DNA of 7,618 nucleotides from Thermoprotei archaeon (GTDB taxonomy: Archaea; Thermoproteota; Thermoprotei_A; Sulfolobales; Ignisphaeraceae). Shown one piece after another: positions 1 through 5,391 of this stretch. Each line of letters opens with the position of its first letter. The first letter of the stretch is position 1. Position numbers and translations under genes: made by a program. The notes under the pieces are model-generated. The model searched no databases and had not been told where the DNA came from. It saw only the letters and a program-made list of their open reading frames with translations. The stretch lies in assembly GCA_003661865.1 (NCBI GenBank), contig QMWY01000046.1:1-7618 (forward strand), in the 5' to 3' direction.

Positions 1-539
1 CCCTGAATAGGCGTGGCTCCACGAAGCTCCCCGACCTCCTCGCTCAGGAGGTCCATGGGGATCGATACGTGTACAGGGCCCGGCCTACCAGAGGTAGCGG
101 TCCTGAACCCCTTCTCGAGAAGCTCAGGTACCTCACTAGGGCTCCTAGCGGTCCTGCTTAACTTGGTTACGGAGGCGAAGACCTTCTCCAGGAACAAGGG
201 GTCGTCAACACAGTGGTAGGGCTGGGGCCCCGCCCGGATGGGGCAGTGGCCAGATACGTGGATCATGGGCGATGCAGCCGCGTACGCACCGGCAACGGCG
301 GTAACGCTATTCGTAGCCCCGGGACCCGCAGTCACTATGCAGAGCCCAGGCCTACCAGAGACCCTGCCATAGGCATCGGCCGCAACGGCAGCAGAGTTCT
401 CATGCCTAAACAGGACGTGTTCAAGGCTAGAGCTCTTCAAGGCGTCGTAGAGCTCAAGAACGTTCCACCCCGGAAGACCGAAGACGTAGTCATAGCCGCG
501 CTCCTCAAAGAACCGCACAACGTACTCAGCTACACGCAT
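1..539 (-). CDS. Thiamine-diphosphate enzyme, acetolactate synthase-like, N-terminal part (gene runs off left edge)
   Basis: I translated this minus-strand frame by hand from ATG at 539. It stays open for 179 codons to the window edge. The product is the N-terminal pyrimidine-binding domain of a TPP enzyme: FGLPGWNVLELYDAL (residues 20-34), RHE with the expected catalytic Glu47, ADAYGR (55-60), TAGPGATNSVTAVAGAYAAASP (about 70-91) and GRPGPVHVSIPMDL near the edge. These match the acetolactate synthase/pyruvate oxidase superfamily, which acts on 2-oxo acids. Where acetolactate synthases usually have a D-x-F-Q-E stretch, this protein reads GPQPYHCVDD, so I do not assign IlvB activity. The start is supported by GGGGTG, a Shine-Dalgarno-like sequence, about 8 bases upstream. 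The frame stays open further upstream without an obvious better start. The gene diverges from the nuclease gene at 690. The family is sure; the substrate is not. Confidence 0.88.
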   Translation of the reverse strand, partial: MRVAEYVVRFFEERGYDYVFGLPGWNVLELYDALKSSSLEHVLFRHENSAAVAADAYGRVSGRPGLCIVTAGPGATNSVTAVAGAYAAASPMIHVSGHCPIRAGPQPYHCVDDPLFLEKVFASVTKLSRTARSPSEVPELLEKGFRTATSGRPGPVHVSIPMDLLSEEVGELRGATPIQ

Positions 540-574
540 GCAGAGGGCACCCCACGGTGTAGAGAACCTAGCTA

Positions 575-584
575 CGGAAAAAAG
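575..584 (-). promoter_or_regulatory. Possible AT-rich promoter element for the TPP enzyme gene
   Basis: A CCTTTTTTCC run on the minus strand lies about 36-45 bases before the ATG at 539. It is the only AT-rich element in this short, GC-rich divergent intergenic region on that side. A TATA-like role would place transcription start near 553 and give a short leader containing the GGGGTG ribosome site. The T-tract is not a good TATA match, so this is weak. Confidence 0.25.
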
Positions 585-657
585 GCGTAGGGAGCATACC
601 CTGGGAGAACCCGCAATAGGTCCTCCCTCAGCACCTTAGGGAAGTGCTTATCAACCC

Positions 658-664
658 TATATAG
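658..664 (+). promoter_or_regulatory. TATA box of the coiled-coil nuclease gene
   Basis: TATATAG sits 26-32 bases before the GTG at 690. That is the archaeal TATA-box distance for a transcript starting at or next to the start codon, so translation is probably leaderless. There is no convincing Shine-Dalgarno sequence just before the GTG, which fits. Confidence 0.6.
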
Positions 665-689
665 CCACCTAACCCTAGGCGGGGCAGAG

Positions 690-1472
690 GTGGCGACCGC
701 AAGCCGCGAAGAGCTGAGGAGGGAGTTTCTCGAGCTTCTTCGGGAGGATGAGGAGTTCCGCCTAGCTGTTGCTGGGCTCATCGGGCTTTCGGAGATCCTT
801 GCCGAGCTACGTAGATTGAGGGAGGACTTCTCGAAGCGTTTCGAAGCGCTTGAAAGGAAGATGATCGAGCATGATAAGCGCTTCGAGGTTCTAGAGAAGA
901 AGCTCCTCGAACACGACAAGAGATTCGAAGCGATCGAACGCAAGCTCCTTGAGCACGACAAGCGCTTCGAAGCAATAGAGAGGAAGCTGCTTGAACATGA
1001 TAGGAGGTTCGAGGCTATTGAGCGTAGGCTTGAGGAGCATGATAGGAAGTTTAACGAGATACTGGAGGAGATCAAGAAGATCTGGCTTAGGCTTGAGGAG
1101 CACAATAGGAGGATCAGCAACGTTGAGATGATCCTTGGGGCACTGACCGAGAGCTTCTACTCGAAGGCTCTTCTAGACGACCTTAGGGAGGAGCTCAAGG
1201 CTAAGGGTGAGAGGATCGTTGCGCGTATCAGGAATGCTAGGGTTGATGAGAGCGATATAGACCTGCTTGTGGAGACCGATAGGACGGTCTACGTAGCTGA
1301 GGTCAAGGTTAGGCCTAGGCATGAGGATGTGGGTTCTCTCATAGCGAAGAGGGACCTGGTCGCTGAGAGGTTTCCTGGGAAGAGGGTTGTTGCTGTACTG
1401 GCCGGGGCCCTGATCGGGAGGGAGGTGGAGGAGTACGCTAGGCAGCGCGGTGTGGAGGTCTATAGGTACTGA
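690..1472 (+). CDS. Coiled-coil protein with C-terminal PD-(D/E)XK nuclease-like domain (DUF3782-type)
   Basis: This 260-residue protein has three parts. Residues 1-48 are a charged helical head with the EELRREFLELLREDEEFRLAVAGLIGL pattern common in archaeal DUF3782-type proteins (recalled family knowledge). Residues 50-119 are five tandem 14-residue repeats of the type RFEAIERKLLEHDK, continuing as heptad-like coiled coil to about 148. Residues 150-260 hold a restriction-endonuclease-like fold: SDIDLLVE with Asp191, then VYVAEVKVRP with Glu204 and Lys206, giving the D...E-x-K core. All three active-site positions are present, so it may be a live nuclease; the target is unknown and DNA cleavage is an inference. 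The GTG start is favoured by the TATA box 26-32 bases upstream and by the family-like N-terminus. The amidohydrolase gene follows after 66 bases on the same strand. There is no sign of a signal peptide or membrane segment. Confidence 0.85.
   Translation: MATASREELRREFLELLREDEEFRLAVAGLIGLSEILAELRRLREDFSKRFEALERKMIEHDKRFEVLEKKLLEHDKRFEAIERKLLEHDKRFEAIERKLLEHDRRFEAIERRLEEHDRKFNEILEEIKKIWLRLEEHNRRISNVEMILGALTESFYSKALLDDLREELKAKGERIVARIRNARVDESDIDLLVETDRTVYVAEVKVRPRHEDVGSLIAKRDLVAERFPGKRVVAVLAGALIGREVEEYARQRGVEVYRY
837..1046 (+). repeat. Five tandem 42-base in-frame repeats coding for coiled coil
   Basis: Units begin at 837, 879, 921, 963 and 1005. Each encodes 14 residues, the consensus being R-F-E-A-I-E-R-K-L-L-E-H-D-K (first unit FEALERKMIEHDK, last unit FEAIERRLEEHDR). 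Fourteen residues are two heptads, so each unit adds one step of coiled coil without changing phase. Protein identity between units is higher than DNA identity: synonymous codons differ (for example CTCGAACACGAC versus CTTGAACATGAT), so the array is not a fresh duplication. Confidence 0.9.
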
Positions 1473-1496
1473 GCCCCCATTCGCTGAGCGGTAGAG

Positions 1497-1502
1497 TTAA
1501 TT
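1497..1502 (+). promoter_or_regulatory. Possible TATA-like element of the amidohydrolase gene
   Basis: TTAATT lies about 37-42 bases before the TTG at 1539. Transcription would start near 1525 and give a leader of about 14 bases that includes the GGGGGAG ribosome site. The 66-base gap to the nuclease gene leaves room for a promoter, but read-through from that gene is equally possible. Confidence 0.3.
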
Positions 1503-1538
1503 CTCAACGATGTCTAAACGCCTCGTGGGGGAGTTATC

Positions 1539-2726
1539 TTGACCCTGGTTCTGCGAGGCGGTAGGGTCTATACGATAACCCGTGGCGTTATAGAGGAGGG
1601 CGTGATTGTCATAGGGGACGATGGGAAGATCAAGGCTGTTGGAAGGGTTGGCGAGGTCGAGATTCCCAGTGGCGCCGACATCCTCGATGTGAAGGGTATG
1701 CACGTTATGCCCGGGATGATCGATCCCCACACCCATATAGGCGTCCACGAGCTCGCGATTGGCTGGGAGGGAAGGGATACCAACGAGACTACCGAGCCCG
1801 TAACCCCGCACCTAAGGGCGTTCGACGGTGTTAAGAGCGATGACGAGGGGTTCTACGAGGCGCTGTCCCACGGGGTAACCACCGTTGGGATCCTGCCTGG
1901 GAGCTCCAACCCGATCGGGGGCCTAGGGGTCGCTATGAAGACGTTTGGGAGGCACAAGCTCGAGAGGGTGCTTAAGGAGCCCATAGGTCTGAAGATGGCG
2001 TTCGGCGAGAACCCGAAGAGGACCCATGGTCTCGAGAACAAGCGCAGCCCGGCCACAAGGATGGCTATAGCGGGGCTCATAAGGGAGTGGCTCACCAAGG
2101 CCCAGAACTACATGAGGAAGAAGGACTTGTTTAAGGACCAGCCTGAGAAGCTGCCGGATAAGGACATCAGGCTCGAAGCCATAGAGCTCCTCCTAAGGAG
2201 GAAGATACCGGCTAGGGCACATGCACACCTAGCAGACGATATACTGACCGCTATATCCATAGCCGAGGAGTTCGGGTTCGACATAGTCCTCGACCACTGT
2301 ACCGAGGGGCACCGGATAGCCGATGTGATCGCGCAGAAGAAGATACCCGCCGTAGTAGGCCCCCTGCTAACAGCTAAGTACAAGGTGGAGCTGAGGAATA
2401 GAACTACCGAGACCCCCGGCGTCCTAGCAAAGCACGGTGTGAAGGTCTCGATAACGACGGACCACCCGGTCCTACCGATAAAGCTCCTCCCCGTAGAGGT
2501 CGCGATCGCGATCAGGGACGGGCTCAGCTACGAAGATGCGCTACGAGCCGTAACGATAAACGCTGCTGAGATCCTCGGCGTTGCAGATAGGCTGGGGAGC
2601 ATAGAGCCGGGGAAGGACGGCGACGTGATAGTGCTGAACGGCCCACCCTTCCATATAGAGACGAGGGTCGTATACACAATAGTTAACGGGAAGATCGCGT
2701 ACAGCGCTGAAGAAGCGAAGAAGTAA
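1539..2726 (+). CDS. Metal-dependent amidohydrolase, imidazolonepropionase-like (COG1228 type)
   Basis: This 395-residue protein has the complete amidohydrolase-superfamily layout. An N-terminal beta segment (LVLRGGRVYT) is followed by the metal-binding H-x-H in MPGMIDPHTHIG (His64, His66), GVTTVGILPGSSNPIGG (112-128), KMAFGENPKR (152-161), RAHAH with His228 and His230, DHCTEGH with His253, and TTDHP with Asp308, the usual catalytic and metal Asp. It closes with the C-terminal signature SIEPGKDGDVIVLNG (354-368). The enzyme is cytosolic and should hydrolyse a C-N bond, cyclic amide or related; the substrate cannot be read from the sequence. The start is a TTG: an in-frame TAA at 1515-1517 rules out longer versions, and GGGGGAG at 1527-1533 is a good ribosome site. 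It converges with the protease gene, with 99 bases between the two stops. Family sure, substrate unknown. Confidence 0.88.
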   Translation: MTLVLRGGRVYTITRGVIEEGVIVIGDDGKIKAVGRVGEVEIPSGADILDVKGMHVMPGMIDPHTHIGVHELAIGWEGRDTNETTEPVTPHLRAFDGVKSDDEGFYEALSHGVTTVGILPGSSNPIGGLGVAMKTFGRHKLERVLKEPIGLKMAFGENPKRTHGLENKRSPATRMAIAGLIREWLTKAQNYMRKKDLFKDQPEKLPDKDIRLEAIELLLRRKIPARAHAHLADDILTAISIAEEFGFDIVLDHCTEGHRIADVIAQKKIPAVVGPLLTAKYKVELRNRTTETPGVLAKHGVKVSITTDHPVLPIKLLPVEVAIAIRDGLSYEDALRAVTINAAEILGVADRLGSIEPGKDGDVIVLNGPPFHIETRVVYTIVNGKIAYSAEEAKK

Positions 2727-2741
2727 CCTTCTAACACAACA

Positions 2742-2746
2742 TTTTT
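2742..2746 (+). terminator. T-tract after the amidohydrolase gene
   Basis: A run of five Ts begins 16 bases after the TAA stop. Archaeal RNA polymerase often terminates on such T-runs without a hairpin. It lies in the convergent gap with the protease gene, where a terminator is expected. The run is short. Confidence 0.4.
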
Positions 2747-2821
2747 CCGCACATAGCTCATGGGAAGTAAGTAGCTCTGCTCTACCGAACTCGCCCTAAC
2801 TATAGTTGGTTTAAGCGTGAG

Positions 2822-2844
2822 TAGGCTAGTCAAACCCTAGCCTA
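2822..2844. repeat. Perfect 8-base inverted repeat over the stop codon of the protease gene
   Basis: TAGGCTAG (2822-2829) and its exact complement CTAGCCTA (2837-2844) are separated by 7 bases. The left arm includes the minus-strand stop codon at 2828-2826. In RNA it would make a stable 8-pair hairpin at the 3' end of the protease message. There is no T-tract directly after it on the minus strand, so an end-protecting or pausing hairpin is as likely as a terminator. Confidence 0.4.
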
Positions 2845-3217
2845 AGCTCATTGGGGGGCTTGTAAAGTAGCCAAGTATTCTTAAGGACCTCCCTTCCAAT
2901 AAGCGACCTCCTCACCCCTAATGCTGTGTATGCTGTGCAGAGAATGCTTAACCTACCTATCTCGATCAGCACCTTGGAGGTCCTGAGCTCTATCCTATTC
3001 CCCGTAGCTGTATGGGCGATGGCTTTTGGCCCCTCGAATAGGTTTAGCTCTAGGTCTATATATGTTATGTACGGAAAGGTATGAGTACCCCTCCCTGGAA
3101 ACCCGTGTCTATAATAAACTCCATCTCCACGCTCTTAAAACCTAGGGGATTCTTTAGAGTAGCCTTGATGATAGGTACATAGTTCAGCTCATCGTTCCTG
3201 AAATACGTGATCATCAT
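2826..3217 (-). pseudogene. Clan AA (retropepsin-like, DTGF-type) aspartic protease, interrupted by one frameshift
   Basis: Read by hand on the minus strand from ATG 3217 (or the adjacent ATG 3214), the first 48 codons give MMITYFRNDELNYVPIIK and then EFIIDTGFQGGVLIP, with catalytic Asp37 in DTGF. This is the signature of the archaeal AF_0612-type clan AA proteases (recalled family). That frame stops at 3067-3065. The -1 frame continues the same family without a gap: YIDLELNLFEGPK, AHTATGNRIEL, GVRRSLIGREVLKNTWLL, then LRLGFD and stop at 2828-2826. The locus is 392 bases, so one extra base restores 131 codons (130 residues), the usual family size. The break lies near 3073-3080. GGTGAT (3227-3222), overlapping the stop of the RHH gene, is a strong ribosome site. 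The gene is translationally coupled to that neighbour. Either a real lesion or a sequencing error; no canonical slippery heptamer is seen. Confidence 0.8.
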
Positions 3218-3222
3218 ATGTA

Positions 3223-3642
3223 TCACCAAGGTAGACCTAGCTCTAGCTCACGGTGTTTCTCACTGTACGGAAGTTTCACGATAAGCGCATGTACGCTACA
3301 CTCTCTCCACGATCTCTCGGCAGCTTCCCTGTAGCTCTCAAATACTCCCACTAGGCGTTTATCGCATACAAGAGCGTACCCATCTCTGTACTTCCCAAGC
3401 TGTGAGCGACTCTTCTTGACTATTTCTAGGTTCTCTTCATACGCCTTATCTAAATTGACCCAGAGGCGAACCTCGTCGTAATCCCTCCTTCTCTCAATCC
3501 AGTAACGAATAGCCTCCTCGAAAATAGAGGCAACAGTTCTTCCTTCAAGAGATGCATATGCCTTAACGAGCCTGTAGAGATCCTCATCGAAATTCTTGAT
3601 CGCTATGAGCTTGGTTCTCTTCAACTGTCTGGGTCCGTCCAT
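3223..3642 (-). CDS. Ribbon-helix-helix protein with C-terminal DUF5678-like domain
   Basis: This 139-residue protein begins with an RHH fold: beta strand TKLIAIKN (10-17), helix A DEDLYRLVKAYASLEG (19-34), then helix B TVASIFEEAIRYWIERR (36-52). RHH proteins bind DNA as dimers through the strand. Residues about 68-124 (YEENLEIVKKSRSQLGKYRDGYALVCDKRLVGVF, then EAAERSWRECSVHALIVKLP) resemble DUF5678, a small domain of unknown function that I recognise only by pattern. I start it at ATG 3642, not at the in-frame ATG 3744. The TATA box and operator-like repeat lie inside that extension, and the domain starts ten residues after 3642. It is followed after 5 bases by the aspartic protease gene. The pair is AT-rich (about 42-43% G+C in counted blocks) against GC-rich neighbours. 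Likely an autoregulating repressor or antitoxin-like partner; that role is inferred. Confidence 0.72.
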   Translation of the reverse strand: MDGPRQLKRTKLIAIKNFDEDLYRLVKAYASLEGRTVASIFEEAIRYWIERRRDYDEVRLWVNLDKAYEENLEIVKKSRSQLGKYRDGYALVCDKRLVGVFESYREAAERSWRECSVHALIVKLPYSEKHRELELGLPW

Positions 3643-3649
3643 ATAGATA

Positions 3650-3673
3650 CCTAGTTTAACTAGGTAAACTAGG
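3650..3673. promoter_or_regulatory. Operator-like repeat of three ACTAGG half-sites before the RHH gene
   Basis: CCTAGT (3650-3655), ACTAGG (3659-3664) and ACTAGG (3668-3673) recur at exact 9-base spacing. The first two form a perfect palindrome around TTA; the first and third form a perfect 9-base inverted repeat (CCTAGTTTA / TAAACTAGG). The block lies between the TATA box (3674-3680) and the start codon at 3642, where a bound protein would block transcription. RHH proteins typically bind short repeated half-sites in their own promoters, so the downstream gene product is the obvious candidate ligand. Confidence 0.6.
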
Positions 3674-3680
3674 CTATAAC
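3674..3680 (-). promoter_or_regulatory. TATA box of the RHH/protease operon
   Basis: GTTATAG on the minus strand, preceded by an A-rich stretch, is centred about 35 bases before ATG 3642. Transcription would start near 3649-3650, giving a leader of only a few bases. It abuts the ACTAGG repeat directly. Confidence 0.5.
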
Positions 3681-3878
3681 GTTTTCCCAAGACTATGTCG
3701 TCTATAAGTGACCCGCGTTCACTCAGTAGTTCCCTAAACCACAATCATTACAGGTAGTGTTATTCGGAACAAGGTGTTAGGTTAACTCCCTTGGGCTTCT
3801 CAGGTGACTGAAGCAATGGTGTTCTCCTCTGAGGTGAGGCTAAATGATGATCAGTGAGGTTGATAGATGCCTACGCCG

Positions 3879-5309
3879 CTATAGGTTCAGGTATAGCCTG
3901 AACTCTGCTGGTGTTGGGAAGGAATTCACGTAGCGCACCTCCTCACGCTTCAGCTCTACATAGCTCTCCAGCAACTCATCGGTGAATACAGGTTTCAGGT
4001 ACTCGCTATCGCTCTCAAGCTCCTCTAGAGCCTCCTTCAGGTTCGCTGGTAGGCTCTTTATCCCCAAGGCTCTTCGCTTCTCCGGCGACATTAGGTATAT
4101 GTTCTCGTCCACCGGATCCCCCGGATCGATCTTCCTTCTAACACCGTCAAGCCCTGCAGCCACGATCGCCGCGAACGCTAGGTAGGGATTAGCACTCGGA
4201 TCCGGTGGTCTGAACTCTATGCGCTTACCCTTCTCATCACCCCTATGGTACGCTGGGACCCTTACACACGCACTTCTATTAGCTCTACTCCACGCTATGT
4301 AGACAGGTGCCTCGTATCCGGGAACAAGCCTCCTGTAGCTGTTGGTGGTGGGTGCAACGATCGCTGCTAGGCTCCGGGCGTGCTCCAGCAGCCCCCCTAT
4401 GAAGTACCTACCCACCTGGCTAAGCTCGGCGTAGTCGTCATTCGGGTCGTAGAACAAGTTCCTAGAGCCGTCGGAGCTCCACAAGCTCACGTGGACATGC
4501 ATACCGCTCCCGTTATCCCCGTAGAGGGGCTTCGGCATGAACACCGCGACCATGCCGTGCCTAGCCGCTATGTTCCTAGCAACGAACTTCAGCGTGGCGA
4601 CGCGGTCCCCCGCCTCAGCAACACCGCCGAACCTGAAGTCGATCTCGCACTGCCCAGCCGTAGCAGCCTCGTGGTGGTGCGCCTCAACCCTGAACCCGAA
4701 GTAGTCCTCGAGCACCTCGGCTATCTCCTGCCTAACCCCGAACACCCTATCAATGGGTGTCGCCGGGTAGTACCCCTCCTTAAACCAGATCGCGTCGCCC
4801 CCACCACCCCAAGGAGCCTCCCGCGAAGATATCCTCACTCCCTGTGATGCGAAGGGGGCTGCGAAGTCGAGCTCGACCGAGTCGAAGAGGAAGAACTCCA
4901 CCTCCGGACCCACGAACGCCCTATAGCCCTGAGAAGCCGCTAGCTCCTCAGCCTTCTCAGCAGCGAGCCGGGGCTCATGGGGAAGCCTCTCGCCCCGGAG
5001 ACCGTCGTAGACACGGGCTATGAACCGCGCGGCTCCGCGGCTCCACGGGACCAGGGCCATGGTCTCGGGAACGGGTACCAGAGCAAGGTCGCTCTCCTCG
5101 ATCCTCCTGAACCCCTTCACGCTACTACCATCAAGCTTCCCAAACCCCTTGACAAACACATCCGGGCCACCCTCCGAGAACTCCCTAGCCGGGACAGCAA
5201 CCTGTCTAAGAAACCCAGCAACATCTAGGAACTGCAGCAGAACCCAGCGAACACCATGCTTCTCCAGCTCCTCAACAACAGCCCTGTAAGCCCCGTGAAC
5301 ACTATACAT
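3879..5309 (-). CDS. glnA: Glutamine synthetase, type I
   Basis: This 476-residue protein makes glutamine from glutamate, ammonia and ATP as a cytosolic dodecamer. The beta-grasp N-terminal domain ends with DGSSVKGFRRIEESDLALVP (60-79). The catalytic domain has GPEVEFFLF (metal ligands Glu136, Glu138), HHHEAATAGQCEID (Glu214, Glu222), FMPKPLYGDNGSGMHVHVSL (His271), NSYRRLVPGYEAP (323-335), SRANRSACVRVP (341-352) and RIEFRPPDPSANPYLAFAA (Glu365, Arg367). All core residues are intact. Near the position of the enterobacterial adenylylation Tyr it reads DENIYLMSPEKRRALGIKSLP: a Tyr (405) is there but the NLYDLPPEE context is not, so adenylylation is unlikely. ATG 5309 is preceded by GGAGGGGT (5328-5321) and a TATA box. 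It stands alone between the galactokinase (200 bases upstream) and the RHH gene. Confidence 0.96.
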   Translation of the reverse strand: MYSVHGAYRAVVEELEKHGVRWVLLQFLDVAGFLRQVAVPAREFSEGGPDVFVKGFGKLDGSSVKGFRRIEESDLALVPVPETMALVPWSRGAARFIARVYDGLRGERLPHEPRLAAEKAEELAASQGYRAFVGPEVEFFLFDSVELDFAAPFASQGVRISSREAPWGGGGDAIWFKEGYYPATPIDRVFGVRQEIAEVLEDYFGFRVEAHHHEAATAGQCEIDFRFGGVAEAGDRVATLKFVARNIAARHGMVAVFMPKPLYGDNGSGMHVHVSLWSSDGSRNLFYDPNDDYAELSQVGRYFIGGLLEHARSLAAIVAPTTNSYRRLVPGYEAPVYIAWSRANRSACVRVPAYHRGDEKGKRIEFRPPDPSANPYLAFAAIVAAGLDGVRRKIDPGDPVDENIYLMSPEKRRALGIKSLPANLKEALEELESDSEYLKPVFTDELLESYVELKREEVRYVNSFPTPAEFRLYLNL

Positions 5310-5310
5310 G

Positions 5311-5340
5311 GCTGTACAGCACCCCTCCGAAACCTGTACA
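5311..5340. promoter_or_regulatory. Paired TGTACA sites in the glnA leader, possible operator
   Basis: A perfect 10-base palindrome, GCTGTACAGC (5311-5320), lies one base from the glnA start codon. A second TGTACA (5335-5340, within CTGTACA) follows at a centre-to-centre distance of 22 bases, two helical turns. The two flank the ribosome site and overlap the predicted transcription start (about 5342). A repressor position is plausible. It is not the GGAA-N6-TTCC type of site known for NrpR. Confidence 0.4.
5321..5328 (-). promoter_or_regulatory. Ribosome binding site of glnA
   Basis: GGAGGGGT on the minus strand lies 11 bases before ATG 5309. It supports this start and a leadered message of about 30 bases. 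The spacing is on the long side, because the 10-base palindrome GCTGTACAGC sits between it and the ATG. Confidence 0.55.
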
Positions 5341-5364
5341 CGGCTCCACTATCGCACCACTCAG

Positions 5365-5372
5365 AATATAAG
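5365..5372 (-). promoter_or_regulatory. TATA box of glnA
   Basis: CTTATATT on the minus strand is a clear archaeal TATA box. Transcription would start about 26 bases downstream, near 5342, giving a leader of about 32 bases with ribosome site and palindrome. It indicates that glnA has its own promoter independent of the upstream galactokinase gene. Confidence 0.6.
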
Positions 5373-5391
5373 CACCGCCCTCAAAGGACAG

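Noticed and set aside
213..590. A plus-strand reading frame of 125 codons
   Set aside because: It lies opposite the TPP enzyme gene, whose minus-strand translation is a clear family match.
572..1120. A 182-codon minus-strand reading frame opposite the coiled-coil gene, rich in Ser and Leu
   Set aside because: It is the complement of the 42-base repeats, has a low-complexity repeat pattern, and the plus-strand protein has clear domains.
1473..1532. tRNA-like fragment: CCCCCA/TGGGGG stem and a GCTGAGCGGTAGAG stretch like a D arm
   Set aside because: No T arm (GTTCGA) or proper anticodon arm, and only about 58 bases between the stem ends.
3065..3090. Programmed -1 frameshift in the protease gene
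   Set aside because: A single Phe codon could slip from TTC to TTT, but there is no canonical X-XXY-YYZ heptamer and no clear stimulatory structure. A missing base is simpler.
3643..3744. N-terminal extension of the RHH protein to ATG 3744
   Set aside because: The extension contains the TATA box and operator-like repeat, and the RHH fold begins just after ATG 3642.
3844..3901. Possible C/D box guide RNA: ATGATGA (3844-3850) as C box and CTGA (3898-3901) as D box
   Set aside because: There is no D' box between them, the C' candidate is poor, and the D box lies inside the glnA coding end. No terminal stem is seen.
4380..4847. A plus-strand reading frame of 155 codons inside glnA
   Set aside because: Antisense shadow of a conserved glutamine synthetase; Pro/Val-rich with no domain.
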